From an uncultured Clostridia bacterium (lineage in GTDB: Bacteria; Bacillota; Clostridia; JAAYHZ01): DNA of 5,040 nucleotides. The stretch is taken from the NCBI GenBank assembly GCA_937894465.1, contig CALCRE010000085.1, positions 1 through 5,040 on the forward strand, read 5' to 3'. Under the pieces are notes generated by a model that saw only the letters and a program-made list of their open reading frames with translations, was not told the DNA's origin and made no database searches. A program made the translations under genes and the position numbers. The stretch's first letter is position 1. Each line of letters opens with the position of its first letter. Shown here one piece after another: positions 1 through 5,040 of this stretch.

Positions 1-90
1 TACGCTTGAAAACGCCGATTTGCTCTATATTTCACGCTCGCTCTTCAAAACTGATTACCGAATGAGCGCAAATCCTTGAAATATCTTAAA
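1..90. other. Repeat-like non-coding DNA downstream of ddl
   Basis: This 90-bp end region has no supported gene. It contains GATTTGCTC (17-25) facing GAGCGCAAATC (64-74), a 9-bp inverted repeat with a 2-nt bulge. Inside that is TTCAA (44-48), which can pair with TTGAA (6-10). CGCTCGCTC (35-43) is a short direct repeat. No T-run terminator for ddl is visible. The sequence GCTTGAAAA at 4-12 recurs at the other window end (5032-5040). It may be one end of a dispersed repeat, but one copy cannot prove this. Confidence 0.35.
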
Positions 91-1161
91 TCAATACTCC
101 ATTTGAAAGCTTTGCACATACTCATATCTGGAAAATCCATATTCAATCAATCGGGTAATCAGTTCTTTCCCGTGGATTCCGTCCTGCGCCCAAAGTTTTG
201 GAAACATGCTGATGGATGTACAACCGGGTATGGTGTTGATCTCATTGATGTACACATTTTTTTCAACGGGGTCCACGAAGAAATCCGCTCTGGCAAAGCC
301 GCTGCAATCCATCGCCTTGTATGCAGCTGCTGCATATTCTTTCACCTTGGATTCAAGCTCCGGGTCCAGACCGGACGGTATGATGACTTGTGAGTTTTGA
401 TTCACATATTTTGCATTGTAATCGTAAAAGTCGTTACCTGCAACAATTTTACCGGTACCGGATACCATCGGTTCTTCATTGCCCATCACCGAACACTCCA
501 CTTCAAGTCCTTTGCAGTATTCTTCCACCAAAACCCTACCGTCAAATTTCAATGCAAGCCGGATTGCTTCCGTTAACTGCTCTCTATTGTGAGCTTTGGA
601 CACTCCTACAGAGGAACCGGCATTGGCCGGTTTAACAAAGCAAGGGTATTCCAACAGGTCTTCACAACGTTTTATACATTGGTTCATGCCGGTTTCCACG
701 TCCTTTTTCAACAAAGTCACATAGTCACCTTGGGGAATACCTGTCGCTTTAAAAACTGCTTTTGCCACGCTTTTGTCCATACATCCGGAGGATGCTAAAA
801 CACCGCATCCCACATAAGGAATGTCAAGAACCTGCAAAAATCCTTGCACTGTTCCATCCTCTCCGTTTTTACCATGCAATACCGGAAACACAATATCAAT
901 GTTCTTTAGTTCAGTTATGAACGCTTCGGTACTGTACAACGGAGCTTTCTGATTTTGTACCTCTTTGATCCATGTGCCGTTTACGATGTTCTCGGTTTTA
1001 CCTTGATATTTGTACCAAATACCTTTTTTTGTAATACCAAAAAGTAACACATCAAATTTGTCACGATCAATGTGATTGATAACAAAAGCCGCCGACCGGC
1101 ATGAAATTTCATGCTCAGTGGACATGCCGCCGAATAAAATCGCTACATTCGTTTTTTTCAT
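91..1161 (-). CDS. ddl: D-alanine--D-alanine ligase
   Basis: This cytoplasmic ATP-grasp enzyme joins two D-alanines using ATP, supplying the dipeptide that MurF adds to the peptidoglycan precursor. The protein has 356 residues. Visible landmarks are the N-terminal LFGGMSTEHEIS (9-20), the first family signature HGKNGEDGTVQG (96-107), the ATP-grasp segment FVKPANAGSSVGV (175-187), EEYCKGLEVE (213-222), and the second signature running from GFARAD (288-293) to NEINTIPG (306-313). K251-Y252 in the omega loop correspond to the Lys-Tyr of E. coli DdlB, which favours D-Ala-D-Ala over the D-lactate-type ligases that carry Phe or are Van-like. The length matches the longer Gram-positive Ddl forms. 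An in-frame ATG at 1221 would overlap the upstream gene. I chose 1161 because AAAGGGA lies just ahead of it and the MKKTNVAILFGG start is typical of the family. The gene follows the flavin-reductase gene by 22 bp, so it is probably in the same operon. Whether the genome has a second ddl cannot be seen here. Confidence 0.96.
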   Translation of the reverse strand: MKKTNVAILFGGMSTEHEISCRSAAFVINHIDRDKFDVLLFGITKKGIWYKYQGKTENIVNGTWIKEVQNQKAPLYSTEAFITELKNIDIVFPVLHGKNGEDGTVQGFLQVLDIPYVGCGVLASSGCMDKSVAKAVFKATGIPQGDYVTLLKKDVETGMNQCIKRCEDLLEYPCFVKPANAGSSVGVSKAHNREQLTEAIRLALKFDGRVLVEEYCKGLEVECSVMGNEEPMVSGTGKIVAGNDFYDYNAKYVNQNSQVIIPSGLDPELESKVKEYAAAAYKAMDCSGFARADFFVDPVEKNVYINEINTIPGCTSISMFPKLWAQDGIHGKELITRLIEYGFSRYEYVQSFQMEY

Positions 1162-1166
1162 GTAAG

Positions 1167-1173
1167 TCCCTTT
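1167..1173 (-). promoter_or_regulatory. Ribosome binding site deciding the ddl start
   Basis: On the minus strand AAAGGGA sits 5 nt before the ATG at 1161. The alternative ATG at 1221 lies inside the preceding gene and would add about 20 residues with no family counterpart. The site lies in the 22-bp gap between the two genes, so ddl can be translated from a shared transcript. Confidence 0.75.
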
Positions 1174-1183
1174 CAATCTCGGC

Positions 1184-1678
1184 TTAATAACAGTCGACAA
1201 TCTCACCAATGTAAAAAACATGGTAATCGTGATCCGTATAATGTCTCTTATCTATTTCCCCATCCAGAAGATTGGGCTCCATGGATTGACGGTAAAGTAT
1301 TTTGCATTCGAATTGGGTTTCACACCCTAATATTACCGGTGCATTCACCGTTCTCCCTTGAGCCTTGGTCAATCCGGCTTTTTCAAACTTATCCATATCA
1401 CGACCGGACACTTTACCACATATTCGTAATTCTTCTTTCATATCCCCTGCTTTGGGTACACTGACCGTGAAAACATCGGAATTTTTCAATAGCTCCGCGG
1501 TGTACCTTGAATATCTTACCACCACCGTTAAAACAGGTTTTCCCCACATGACACCAATGGAACCCCAACCGATGGTCATCACATTATCTTTATCCTCATC
1601 ACGGGCACTTAAAAATACTCCTTTTGGCATTTGTAAATTAAATGAGTCGGATATTTGACCTAATCTTTTTAAATCCAT
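1184..1678 (-). CDS. Flavin reductase-like FMN-binding split-barrel protein
   Basis: The predicted protein is a 164-residue soluble flavoprotein of the flavin reductase-like (PF01613-type) split-barrel family, whose members bind FMN and usually transfer electrons from NAD(P)H or ferredoxin-type partners. Family-like stretches are KGVFLSARD (19-27), NVMTIGWGSIGVMWGKP (32-48), the segment VVVRYSRYTAELL (52-64), the CGKVSGRDMDKF motif (88-99), and the C-terminal HDYHVFYIGEIVD (150-162). There is no signal peptide or membrane helix, and the length suits a single-domain member. The actual substrate and partner cannot be inferred. An upstream in-frame TTG at 1696 is possible, but the ATG at 1678 has GTGGTG 6 nt ahead and begins MDLKRLG, so I prefer it. 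The gene stops 22 bp before ddl, which suggests a two-gene operon. The family call is strong and the physiological role is unknown. Confidence 0.9.
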   Translation of the reverse strand: MDLKRLGQISDSFNLQMPKGVFLSARDEDKDNVMTIGWGSIGVMWGKPVLTVVVRYSRYTAELLKNSDVFTVSVPKAGDMKEELRICGKVSGRDMDKFEKAGLTKAQGRTVNAPVILGCETQFECKILYRQSMEPNLLDGEIDKRHYTDHDYHVFYIGEIVDCY

Positions 1679-1684
1679 GTATTT

Positions 1685-1690
1685 CACCAC
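1685..1690 (-). promoter_or_regulatory. Ribosome binding site deciding the flavin-reductase start
   Basis: GTGGTG on the minus strand ends 6 nt before the ATG at 1678. The competing TTG at 1696 has only a weak purine stretch (AAAGTG) ahead of it. The site is not a strong match to AGGAGG, so the start is likely rather than certain. Confidence 0.5.
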
Positions 1691-1717
1691 TTTCAAGTAA
1701 TCACTTTATAGTATTCT

Positions 1718-1746
1718 ATTATATATCAATTGCCACCAAAAAAACA
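1718..1746 (-). promoter_or_regulatory. Candidate promoter for the flavin-reductase/ddl pair
   Basis: A perfect TATAAT (1718-1723, minus strand) lies 39 nt ahead of the ATG at 1678 in an AT-rich gap. The hexamer 17 nt further upstream (1741-1746) reads TGTTTT, a poor -35 match, and there is no extended -10 TG. A second -10-like TATAAA lies at 1705-1710. Without a clear -35 or a terminator in front, read-through from the GerMN gene is equally possible. Confidence 0.3.
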
Positions 1747-1756
1747 TCCGTTGCAT

Positions 1757-2371
1757 TTAATCATCTAGTAATAAGCTGATAGATCTTGGGAAGGGATTAT
1801 CAAACTTGTAATTCCCCATGTATTCTTCTCTGGGTTCCCCTTCGATCATAAACAAGACTGAATTTATGTCCTTTATTTCCGTCAATGAGTTCACAATGGA
1901 GTATATGGTCAATTGTTCCAACACTTTTCCTCCGGGATGGTTATCAACAAAGGACTCGTTCAAGTTTACAATTGCCCTGTCCCCGTCAATCCTGACCGTA
2001 TCCAGCAAAGCGCTGTCTTCCGGGATCACCGAACTTAATTCCGATTGAACCGACGGACCGTCGATCAGTTCATTAACGATAACCGTGGCAAGATTTGCGG
2101 CACTCTTGGTCGCTTCCTGAATAGGAATATAACGAACCTCGGTTTCAAGTCCTTTTAAATCCTCATTCGCAAAATATAGGTAAACCGGGACCATTTCCGG
2201 CCTTAAGTTATCATCTGAAACTGCAGACACACCACTGACCGGAGCAACATCCTCCCGATTTAAAACCGATATGACCGTGACGGTCACTGCACAAACCACC
2301 AACAAAGCTCCAACCACAACGTATTTCCTGTTTTTTCTCAATACGGACATCAACTTCTTCAACATGATCAT
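1757..2371 (-). CDS. Membrane-anchored protein with a single GerMN domain
   Basis: The protein has about 204 residues: a short basic N-terminus (LKKLMSVLRKNRK), one hydrophobic helix (about residues 17-37), a low-complexity linker, and a C-terminal GerMN domain (about 62-180). GerMN traits are VPVYLYF, NELIDGP, the stretch SVIPEDSALLDTVRIDGDRAIVNLNESF (each cited in part), and LTIYSIVNSLTEIKDINSV ending in FMIEGE. The cysteine in the helix follows LVV, not a lipobox, so I expect a helix anchor rather than a lipoprotein. B. subtilis GerM has two such domains and acts in spore formation and germination. A sporulation or envelope role here is inference, supported by the upstream GH18 gene. Three starts (2374, 2371, 2365) follow AAAGGTAGG. 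I chose 2371 because its spacing from AAAGG is 7 nt, but 2365 is also good. It lies 112 bp downstream of the GH18 gene, behind a possible terminator. Confidence 0.88.
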   Translation of the reverse strand: MIMLKKLMSVLRKNRKYVVVGALLVVCAVTVTVISVLNREDVAPVSGVSAVSDDNLRPEMVPVYLYFANEDLKGLETEVRYIPIQEATKSAANLATVIVNELIDGPSVQSELSSVIPEDSALLDTVRIDGDRAIVNLNESFVDNHPGGKVLEQLTIYSIVNSLTEIKDINSVLFMIEGEPREEYMGNYKFDNPFPRSISLLLDD

Positions 2372-2374
2372 CAT

Positions 2375-2383
2375 CCTACCTTT
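2375..2383 (-). promoter_or_regulatory. Ribosome binding site with three clustered starts (GerMN gene)
   Basis: The minus strand reads AAAGGTAGG and is followed at once by ATG-ATG-ATC-ATG. AAAGG is 4 nt from the first ATG and 7 nt from the second. The AGG end of the site is 9 nt from the fourth codon. The start is therefore ambiguous by up to three residues, with no effect on the domains. Confidence 0.6.
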
Positions 2384-2413
2384 CGAATCAATAAAACATA
2401 ATGGATCATCTAA

Positions 2414-2442
2414 TTATTATGTCTTACCTAGTAACATTATTC
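2414..2442 (-). promoter_or_regulatory. Possible sigma-E-like promoter for the GerMN gene
   Basis: On the minus strand GAATAAT (2436-2442) is followed after 14 nt by CATAATAA (2414-2421). Against the B. subtilis sigma-E consensus (KMATATT, 14-15 nt, CATACAHT) this is 6 of 7 at -35 but only about 5 of 8 at -10. Transcription would begin near 2407, leaving a leader of about 36 nt that includes the ribosome binding site. The region is very AT-rich, so chance matches are easy. The sporulation-type product is the main reason to list it. Confidence 0.3.
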
Positions 2443-2461
2443 TAAAAACAGGACAGGATGA

Positions 2462-2499
2462 TAAAAATTAAAGAAAAGAAAAATCAAGCTATAGGCTTG
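2462..2499 (-). terminator. Candidate intrinsic terminator overlapping the GH18 stop codon
   Basis: On the minus strand CAAGC-CTATA-GCTTG (2485-2499) forms a 5-bp stem with three G-C pairs and a 5-nt loop. It is followed by a T-rich tract (ATTTTTCTTTTCTTT, then TTTTT). The last five codons and part of the TGA stop lie in the hairpin. The purine run before the stem could pair with the T tract and lengthen it. The stem is short, so termination is probably partial and some read-through into the GerMN gene is likely. Confidence 0.45.
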
Positions 2500-4280
2500 T
2501 CTTCTTCCGGTTTTTCGACTATATAGGAGAATTGAGCGTCGGCATATTGTAAAAGCCAATCTTCATAGGAGATATCTGCCTTCAGGTTGGCGTAAATCGC
2601 TTCCCATACTTTTTGATCCGAGCAATTGTAATCCCAAGAACAGACGCCTGCCAAGTTATATTTCAAAGCCAATGAGGTTTTCAAATTCAACGAATTCTCG
2701 TCCTCAATCCACATTCTGTACCGCACATCCCCTTCATAATACTCCAAATAGAATTGTTTGCTTACATCATCCCATGTGATGGTACTGCCTTCATTGGCTT
2801 TCGCTATGTTTCTCATCCCTTGGATGGAAGGTGTTTTGGCTGTTTTTACTGATACGGAACCGTTTTGTGTTGTGGTTTCCTCCCACAGTCGAGAGTAAAA
2901 AGGAATTCCCAATAAAAGTTTTTCGTTAGGCACCATTTCCAATGTTCTCCTTAATCGGTTTTCCACCCATCCGTATTGAGCCACCGAGCCTGCCACAGGG
3001 CTGCCGTGCCAATGCTGATCGTATGTCATCAGCATGACAAAATCCATAATCTCACCGAGTGCTTTATGATCATAGCATAAAGAATAGGTTTCACTTCCGT
3101 CAGGAACTCCCACATCGATGGACACAATCAATCCTTGTTCCTTTAGTAAAGGAACCGCTTCCCGCATCAGCTGGGTAAGCATATCCCGATCCTTCAACAA
3201 AACATTCTCAAAGTCAAAGTTAATGCCGTCTATTTCATATAACGATGCGAAGGCAAGGAGTTGTCTGATTAAATTGTCACGAGCTTCGGTGCTGTTCAAT
3301 AAAAGACTGGTTTCTTGATTGTCGGCAAAATTGTTGACCACCATTGCCCACACTTGATATCCTTCCTCATGAGCCCATCTGGTGTAGTTCAAATCACCAA
3401 TATTTTTAAGGTTACCATGCTCATCGATTACCTCGAACCACCTGGGAGACATAACATCAAGTCCGTCAACTTTTTCTACACCGGTCATATCCGGTGTGCC
3501 GGAGTACATACTGTGCCAAGATAAGCTTACTTTTCCTGTCTTCGGTTTCCAACTGAAATCCCTGGGCGGCTCATATGGAATATGAATCATCGTCACCCAA
3601 TTAACTCCTACATCCTCGGCTTGAATATATCCCACAACGCCGTTATTCAGCCTCACTTTATACCAATCCTTGTATTCTTCAAACACCCGCATGGATGTAC
3701 CATAATCTACATTCACCAAAATCTCTTTCTTGATGGATCGTCCGCTTCGAATAGCTGCCTTCTCAGATATAACTCTGGCTTCTTGAACCATTCTGTTCAA
3801 ATAATCCACAATCACCAAATCGGTTGTTTTGTCATAACGGATTTCAATGCTGTAAAAGTCGGCCAAAAACTCAATGGGTATGTAAACTTTGCCGTCTTTT
3901 TCCGTCACCGGAATATCCAATCGCACCGGATTGTTATTGATATGGGCTTGGAGCTTTTCGGTTTCCATTCGTATAACCTTGTCCTTGGTGGTGATGGTGA
4001 CCTTTTTTTCTTTACTGTCCCAAACAATATTTTTATCGATATATGTACGAACGGCATCCACAGACAACAATATACGGCCGTCGAGCAATAAAGGGTTCAT
4101 GTTTTTAGGTGCTCTTTCGGCGCCTACCAACAAGATGGTTTCGGCGTGATCAAACGGATCTACCATACTTGTCACCGGTATGTAGCGTTCTTCATAAGCT
4201 TCATAAACCGTTTTGACAGCAAGAAATAATCCTCCTGCAATAATGATTGCCAGACCTATGATCGTAAGTGCTTTTTTCAC
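2484..4280 (-). CDS. Membrane-anchored GH18 glycosyl hydrolase with copper-amine-oxidase-like and SH3 domains
   Basis: The protein has 598 residues. An N-terminal hydrophobic helix (4-22) should anchor or export it. Next come a copper-amine-oxidase N-terminal-like domain (about 62-160, with LLLDGRILLSVDAV and VYIPIEFLADFY), a bacterial SH3-type domain (about 168-226, ending DWYKVRLNNGVVGYIQ), and a GH18 TIM barrel (about 247-565). GH18 marks are DGINFDFE (351-358) with the predicted proton-donor E358 and D356, MTYDQHW (418-424), and W549 in the last barrel strand. N354 replaces the first Asp of the usual DxDxE, which also occurs in spore-type GH18 proteins. The likely substrate is peptidoglycan or another GlcNAc polymer at the cell or spore surface, by inference. 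It lacks LysM domains, unlike YaaH and SleL. The start is GTG at 4280, with GGGGGG 8 nt upstream and no other suitable Met before residue 39. Confidence 0.93.
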   Translation of the reverse strand: MKKALTIIGLAIIIAGGLFLAVKTVYEAYEERYIPVTSMVDPFDHAETILLVGAERAPKNMNPLLLDGRILLSVDAVRTYIDKNIVWDSKEKKVTITTKDKVIRMETEKLQAHINNNPVRLDIPVTEKDGKVYIPIEFLADFYSIEIRYDKTTDLVIVDYLNRMVQEARVISEKAAIRSGRSIKKEILVNVDYGTSMRVFEEYKDWYKVRLNNGVVGYIQAEDVGVNWVTMIHIPYEPPRDFSWKPKTGKVSLSWHSMYSGTPDMTGVEKVDGLDVMSPRWFEVIDEHGNLKNIGDLNYTRWAHEEGYQVWAMVVNNFADNQETSLLLNSTEARDNLIRQLLAFASLYEIDGINFDFENVLLKDRDMLTQLMREAVPLLKEQGLIVSIDVGVPDGSETYSLCYDHKALGEIMDFVMLMTYDQHWHGSPVAGSVAQYGWVENRLRRTLEMVPNEKLLLGIPFYSRLWEETTTQNGSVSVKTAKTPSIQGMRNIAKANEGSTITWDDVSKQFYLEYYEGDVRYRMWIEDENSLNLKTSLALKYNLAGVCSWDYNCSDQKVWEAIYANLKADISYEDWLLQYADAQFSYIVEKPEEDKPIA

Positions 4281-4288
4281 TATTTTAA

Positions 4289-4294
4289 CCCCCC
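4289..4294 (-). promoter_or_regulatory. All-G ribosome binding site ahead of the GTG start (GH18 gene)
   Basis: GGGGGG on the minus strand ends 8 nt before the GTG at 4280. It replaces the usual AGGAGG with G-only pairing, including likely G-U pairs to the 16S tail. No other in-frame start is near, so this site decides the start. The membrane protein upstream has a similar GGGGG site. Confidence 0.7.
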
Positions 4295-4304
4295 GTTATT
4301 ATAG

Positions 4305-4333
4305 ATTGTATGCGACCTAAAAAACAGGATGGA
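4305..4333 (-). promoter_or_regulatory. Possible sigma-E-like promoter for the GH18 gene
   Basis: The minus strand carries CATACAAT (4305-4312), a full match to the B. subtilis sigma-E -10 consensus (CATACAHT). The -35 side is weak: CCATCCT at a 13-nt spacing matches 4 of 7. A sigma-A-like TATAAT lies at 4298-4303, but its start would fall near 4291 and cut into the ribosome binding site, and it lacks a good -35. Starting from CATACAAT the leader is about 17 nt and intact. The -10 box is convincing and the promoter as a whole is only suggestive. Confidence 0.4.
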
Positions 4334-4359
4334 AAAAAGATATCAACCGAGTCTTGGAA

Positions 4360-4863
4360 TTAAGATATGAATACATTCCTCGGCGCTTTCTTTCTGAAAT
4401 CCTGCAGCATCCTTTCATTAGGTTCAAAGAAAAGGATAGTTCTGTTTCCTTTATAAGGAGCGACTAAAAAGTAGACATCATCATTCTCCATAAAGGAAAC
4501 CGCTTCAACGCGCTGTGATATGGACTGAAAATCCCCCGTATATTTGTCACTTTTCAGCTTGGCCAACATTTCCAAATTCTTTCCTTCCACGGAAAAAACC
4601 CGAACCCTTTTACGCTTTGCGATAATTTTGTCCACATCCATGTCGCCATTGGTAACCGAATACTCAAACTCCACGTGTCTGGCGGAAATAAGTTGAAACA
4701 ATCCGTACCCGATTCCGATCAAAACAATGGGTAATGCCATCGTCAAATTTAAGAATATCGTCAGAAAAAACAAAAGAAATGCAACTAAAATGAGTGCCAA
4801 CACAATGAATGCATCTTTATAGTCATAATTCTTTTTCACTATTTTTTCATTGAATAAATCCAT
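4360..4863 (-). CDS. Two-helix membrane protein, DUF6106-like, function unknown
   Basis: The 167-residue protein has a short polar N-terminus (MDLFNEKIVKKNYDYKD), two predicted membrane helices (about 18-38 and 41-59), and a soluble, probably cytoplasmic C-terminal part. The stretch VEFEYSVTNGDMDVDKI (64-80), then AKRKRVRVF, resembles the tyrosine/acidic-rich and basic segment I associate with DUF6106 proteins of Clostridia. That family name is from memory and unchecked. The rest, including VYFLVAPYKGNRTILFFEPNE (in part 130-150), is beta-rich and without known catalytic residues. The ATG at 4863 has GGGGGAAA about 11 nt upstream, a slightly long spacing. It is the first gene behind the strong promoter at 4945-4973 and lies 79 bp before the GH18 gene. 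No function can be assigned. Confidence 0.85.
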   Translation of the reverse strand: MDLFNEKIVKKNYDYKDAFIVLALILVAFLLFFLTIFLNLTMALPIVLIGIGYGLFQLISARHVEFEYSVTNGDMDVDKIIAKRKRVRVFSVEGKNLEMLAKLKSDKYTGDFQSISQRVEAVSFMENDDVYFLVAPYKGNRTILFFEPNERMLQDFRKKAPRNVFIS

Positions 4864-4871
4864 ATTTTATA

Positions 4872-4880
4872 TTTCCCCCG
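4872..4880 (-). promoter_or_regulatory. G-run ribosome binding site (DUF6106-like gene)
   Basis: The minus strand reads CGGGGGAAA, with the G run ending 11 nt before the ATG at 4863. The spacing is at the long end of normal. Like the GH18 gene, this gene uses a G run in place of AGGAGG. Confidence 0.5.
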
Positions 4881-4944
4881 AATCCATATTTATCTTAGAA
4901 TGAAATCTAACACCCGTATAATTAAAAGTTATTTAATATTATAC

Positions 4945-4973
4945 ATTATAAGCTTTCCGGTGTCCGGTGTTAA
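4945..4973 (-). promoter_or_regulatory. Strong sigma-A-type promoter for the DUF6106-like gene
   Basis: On the minus strand TTAACA (4968-4973, 5 of 6 against TTGACA) is followed after exactly 17 nt by a perfect TATAAT (4945-4950). Transcription should start near 4938, giving a leader of about 75 nt. A second overlapping promoter is possible: CGGACA (4961-4966), a 17-nt spacer, and TATAAT (4938-4943). The spacer and -35 are built from two copies of ACACCGG, so a regulator could bind here. Confidence 0.75.
4957..4970 (-). repeat. Perfect tandem heptamer within the promoter
   Basis: ACACCGG occurs twice in a row on the minus strand (4964-4970 and 4957-4963). It covers half of the -35 box and most of the spacer of the promoter at 4945-4973. 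It is GC-rich within AT-rich surroundings. It could be an operator read as a direct repeat, or a chance duplication. Confidence 0.7.
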
Positions 4974-4980
4974 TTATCCT

Positions 4981-5040
4981 CTCATCACGGCGAATTCACG
5001 AATACACATATTTCCAGTGCTTGCGAAACAAGCTTGAAAA
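4981..5040. other. Non-coding DNA upstream of the first promoter
   Basis: No credible gene is present. One minus-strand frame stays open from the window edge to a TAA near 4976 but has no start-site support or recognisable product. An imperfect tandem copy, TCACGGCGAAT (4985-4995) then TCACGAAT (4996-5003), surrounds an EcoRI-type GAATTC. With the inverted repeat at 5019-5033 it gives this stretch a repeat-element look. Confidence 0.3.
5019..5033. repeat. Small perfect inverted repeat upstream of the first promoter
   Basis: GCTTG (5019-5023), a CGAAA loop, and CAAGC (5029-5033) form a 5-bp stem. No T run follows on either strand, so it is not a good terminator. It could be a protein-binding site or part of a repeat element that continues beyond the window. 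Confidence 0.4.

Noticed and set aside
1..41. A minus-strand frame starting with GTG near 39 and running off the left end
   Set aside because: It is about 13 codons long in view, without a good ribosome binding site or a known product, and lies in repeat-like DNA.
91..1161. Vancomycin-resistance type (D-Ala-D-Lac) ligase
   Set aside because: The omega loop keeps the Lys-Tyr pair of D-Ala-D-Ala ligases, and no vanH-, vanX- or vanS/R-like gene is adjacent in the window.
2268..2320. Lipobox cysteine in the N-terminal helix of the GerMN protein
   Set aside because: The cysteine follows Leu-Val-Val rather than a Gly, Ala or Ser at -1, and lies in the middle of the hydrophobic helix.
2408..2441. 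Hairpin TTAC-TAG-GTAA with outer AT pairs upstream of the GerMN gene, as a terminator or riboswitch
   Set aside because: The inner stem is only 4 bp, the outer pairs are AT-rich and interrupted, there is no T run, and no riboswitch core is recognisable.
3582..4091. A 169-codon plus-strand open frame inside the GH18 gene
   Set aside because: It is fully antisense to a gene with clear domains, has no recognisable motif or ribosome binding site, and looks like a by-product of codon use. The other plus-strand frames (for example 76-393 and 1365-1658) are rejected for the same reasons.
4335..4358. Possible terminator after the DUF6106-like gene (AAGA/TCTT stem followed by T)
   Set aside because: The stem is only 4 bp of mostly A-T pairs with an internal mismatch, so it is too weak to call.

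Overview
This window looks like chromosomal DNA from a spore-forming, low-to-moderate-GC Firmicute, most likely in the class Clostridia. The signs are AT-rich intergenic DNA, a GerMN-domain protein, an envelope glycosyl hydrolase (GH18) with copper-amine-oxidase-like and SH3 domains, a DUF6106-like membrane protein, and purine-rich Shine-Dalgarno sites. No species can be named from the sequence alone. All five convincing genes lie on the minus strand, so transcription runs from the right end of the window to the left.

In transcription order: (1) 5040-4864 is a non-coding leader with a near-consensus sigma-A promoter whose spacer holds a perfect tandem heptamer. (2) 4863-4360 encodes a two-helix membrane protein of the DUF6106 type. 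(3) 4280-2484 starts with GTG and encodes a 598-residue membrane-anchored GH18 hydrolase. (4) 2371-1757 encodes a membrane-anchored protein with one GerMN domain. (5) 1678-1184 encodes a flavin-reductase-like FMN-binding protein. (6) 1161-91 encodes D-alanine--D-alanine ligase. (7) 90-1 is non-coding DNA with inverted repeats that may belong to a dispersed repeat.

The window appears to hold two or three transcription units. The GH18 and GerMN genes fit an envelope or spore-assembly function, and both have sigma-E-like elements upstream (weak evidence). The flavin-reductase and ddl genes are 22 bp apart and are probably co-transcribed. Ddl makes the D-Ala-D-Ala dipeptide of peptidoglycan, so three of the five genes touch the cell wall or spore envelope. 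The partner role of the flavin protein is unknown.

I found no phage, transposon, CRISPR, RNA gene, defence system or clearly new multi-gene system. The most notable features are in the regulatory DNA: the tandem heptamer inside the first promoter, a motif shared by two intergenic regions, and repeat-like sequence at both window ends. No gene-free stretch exceeds 300 bases.
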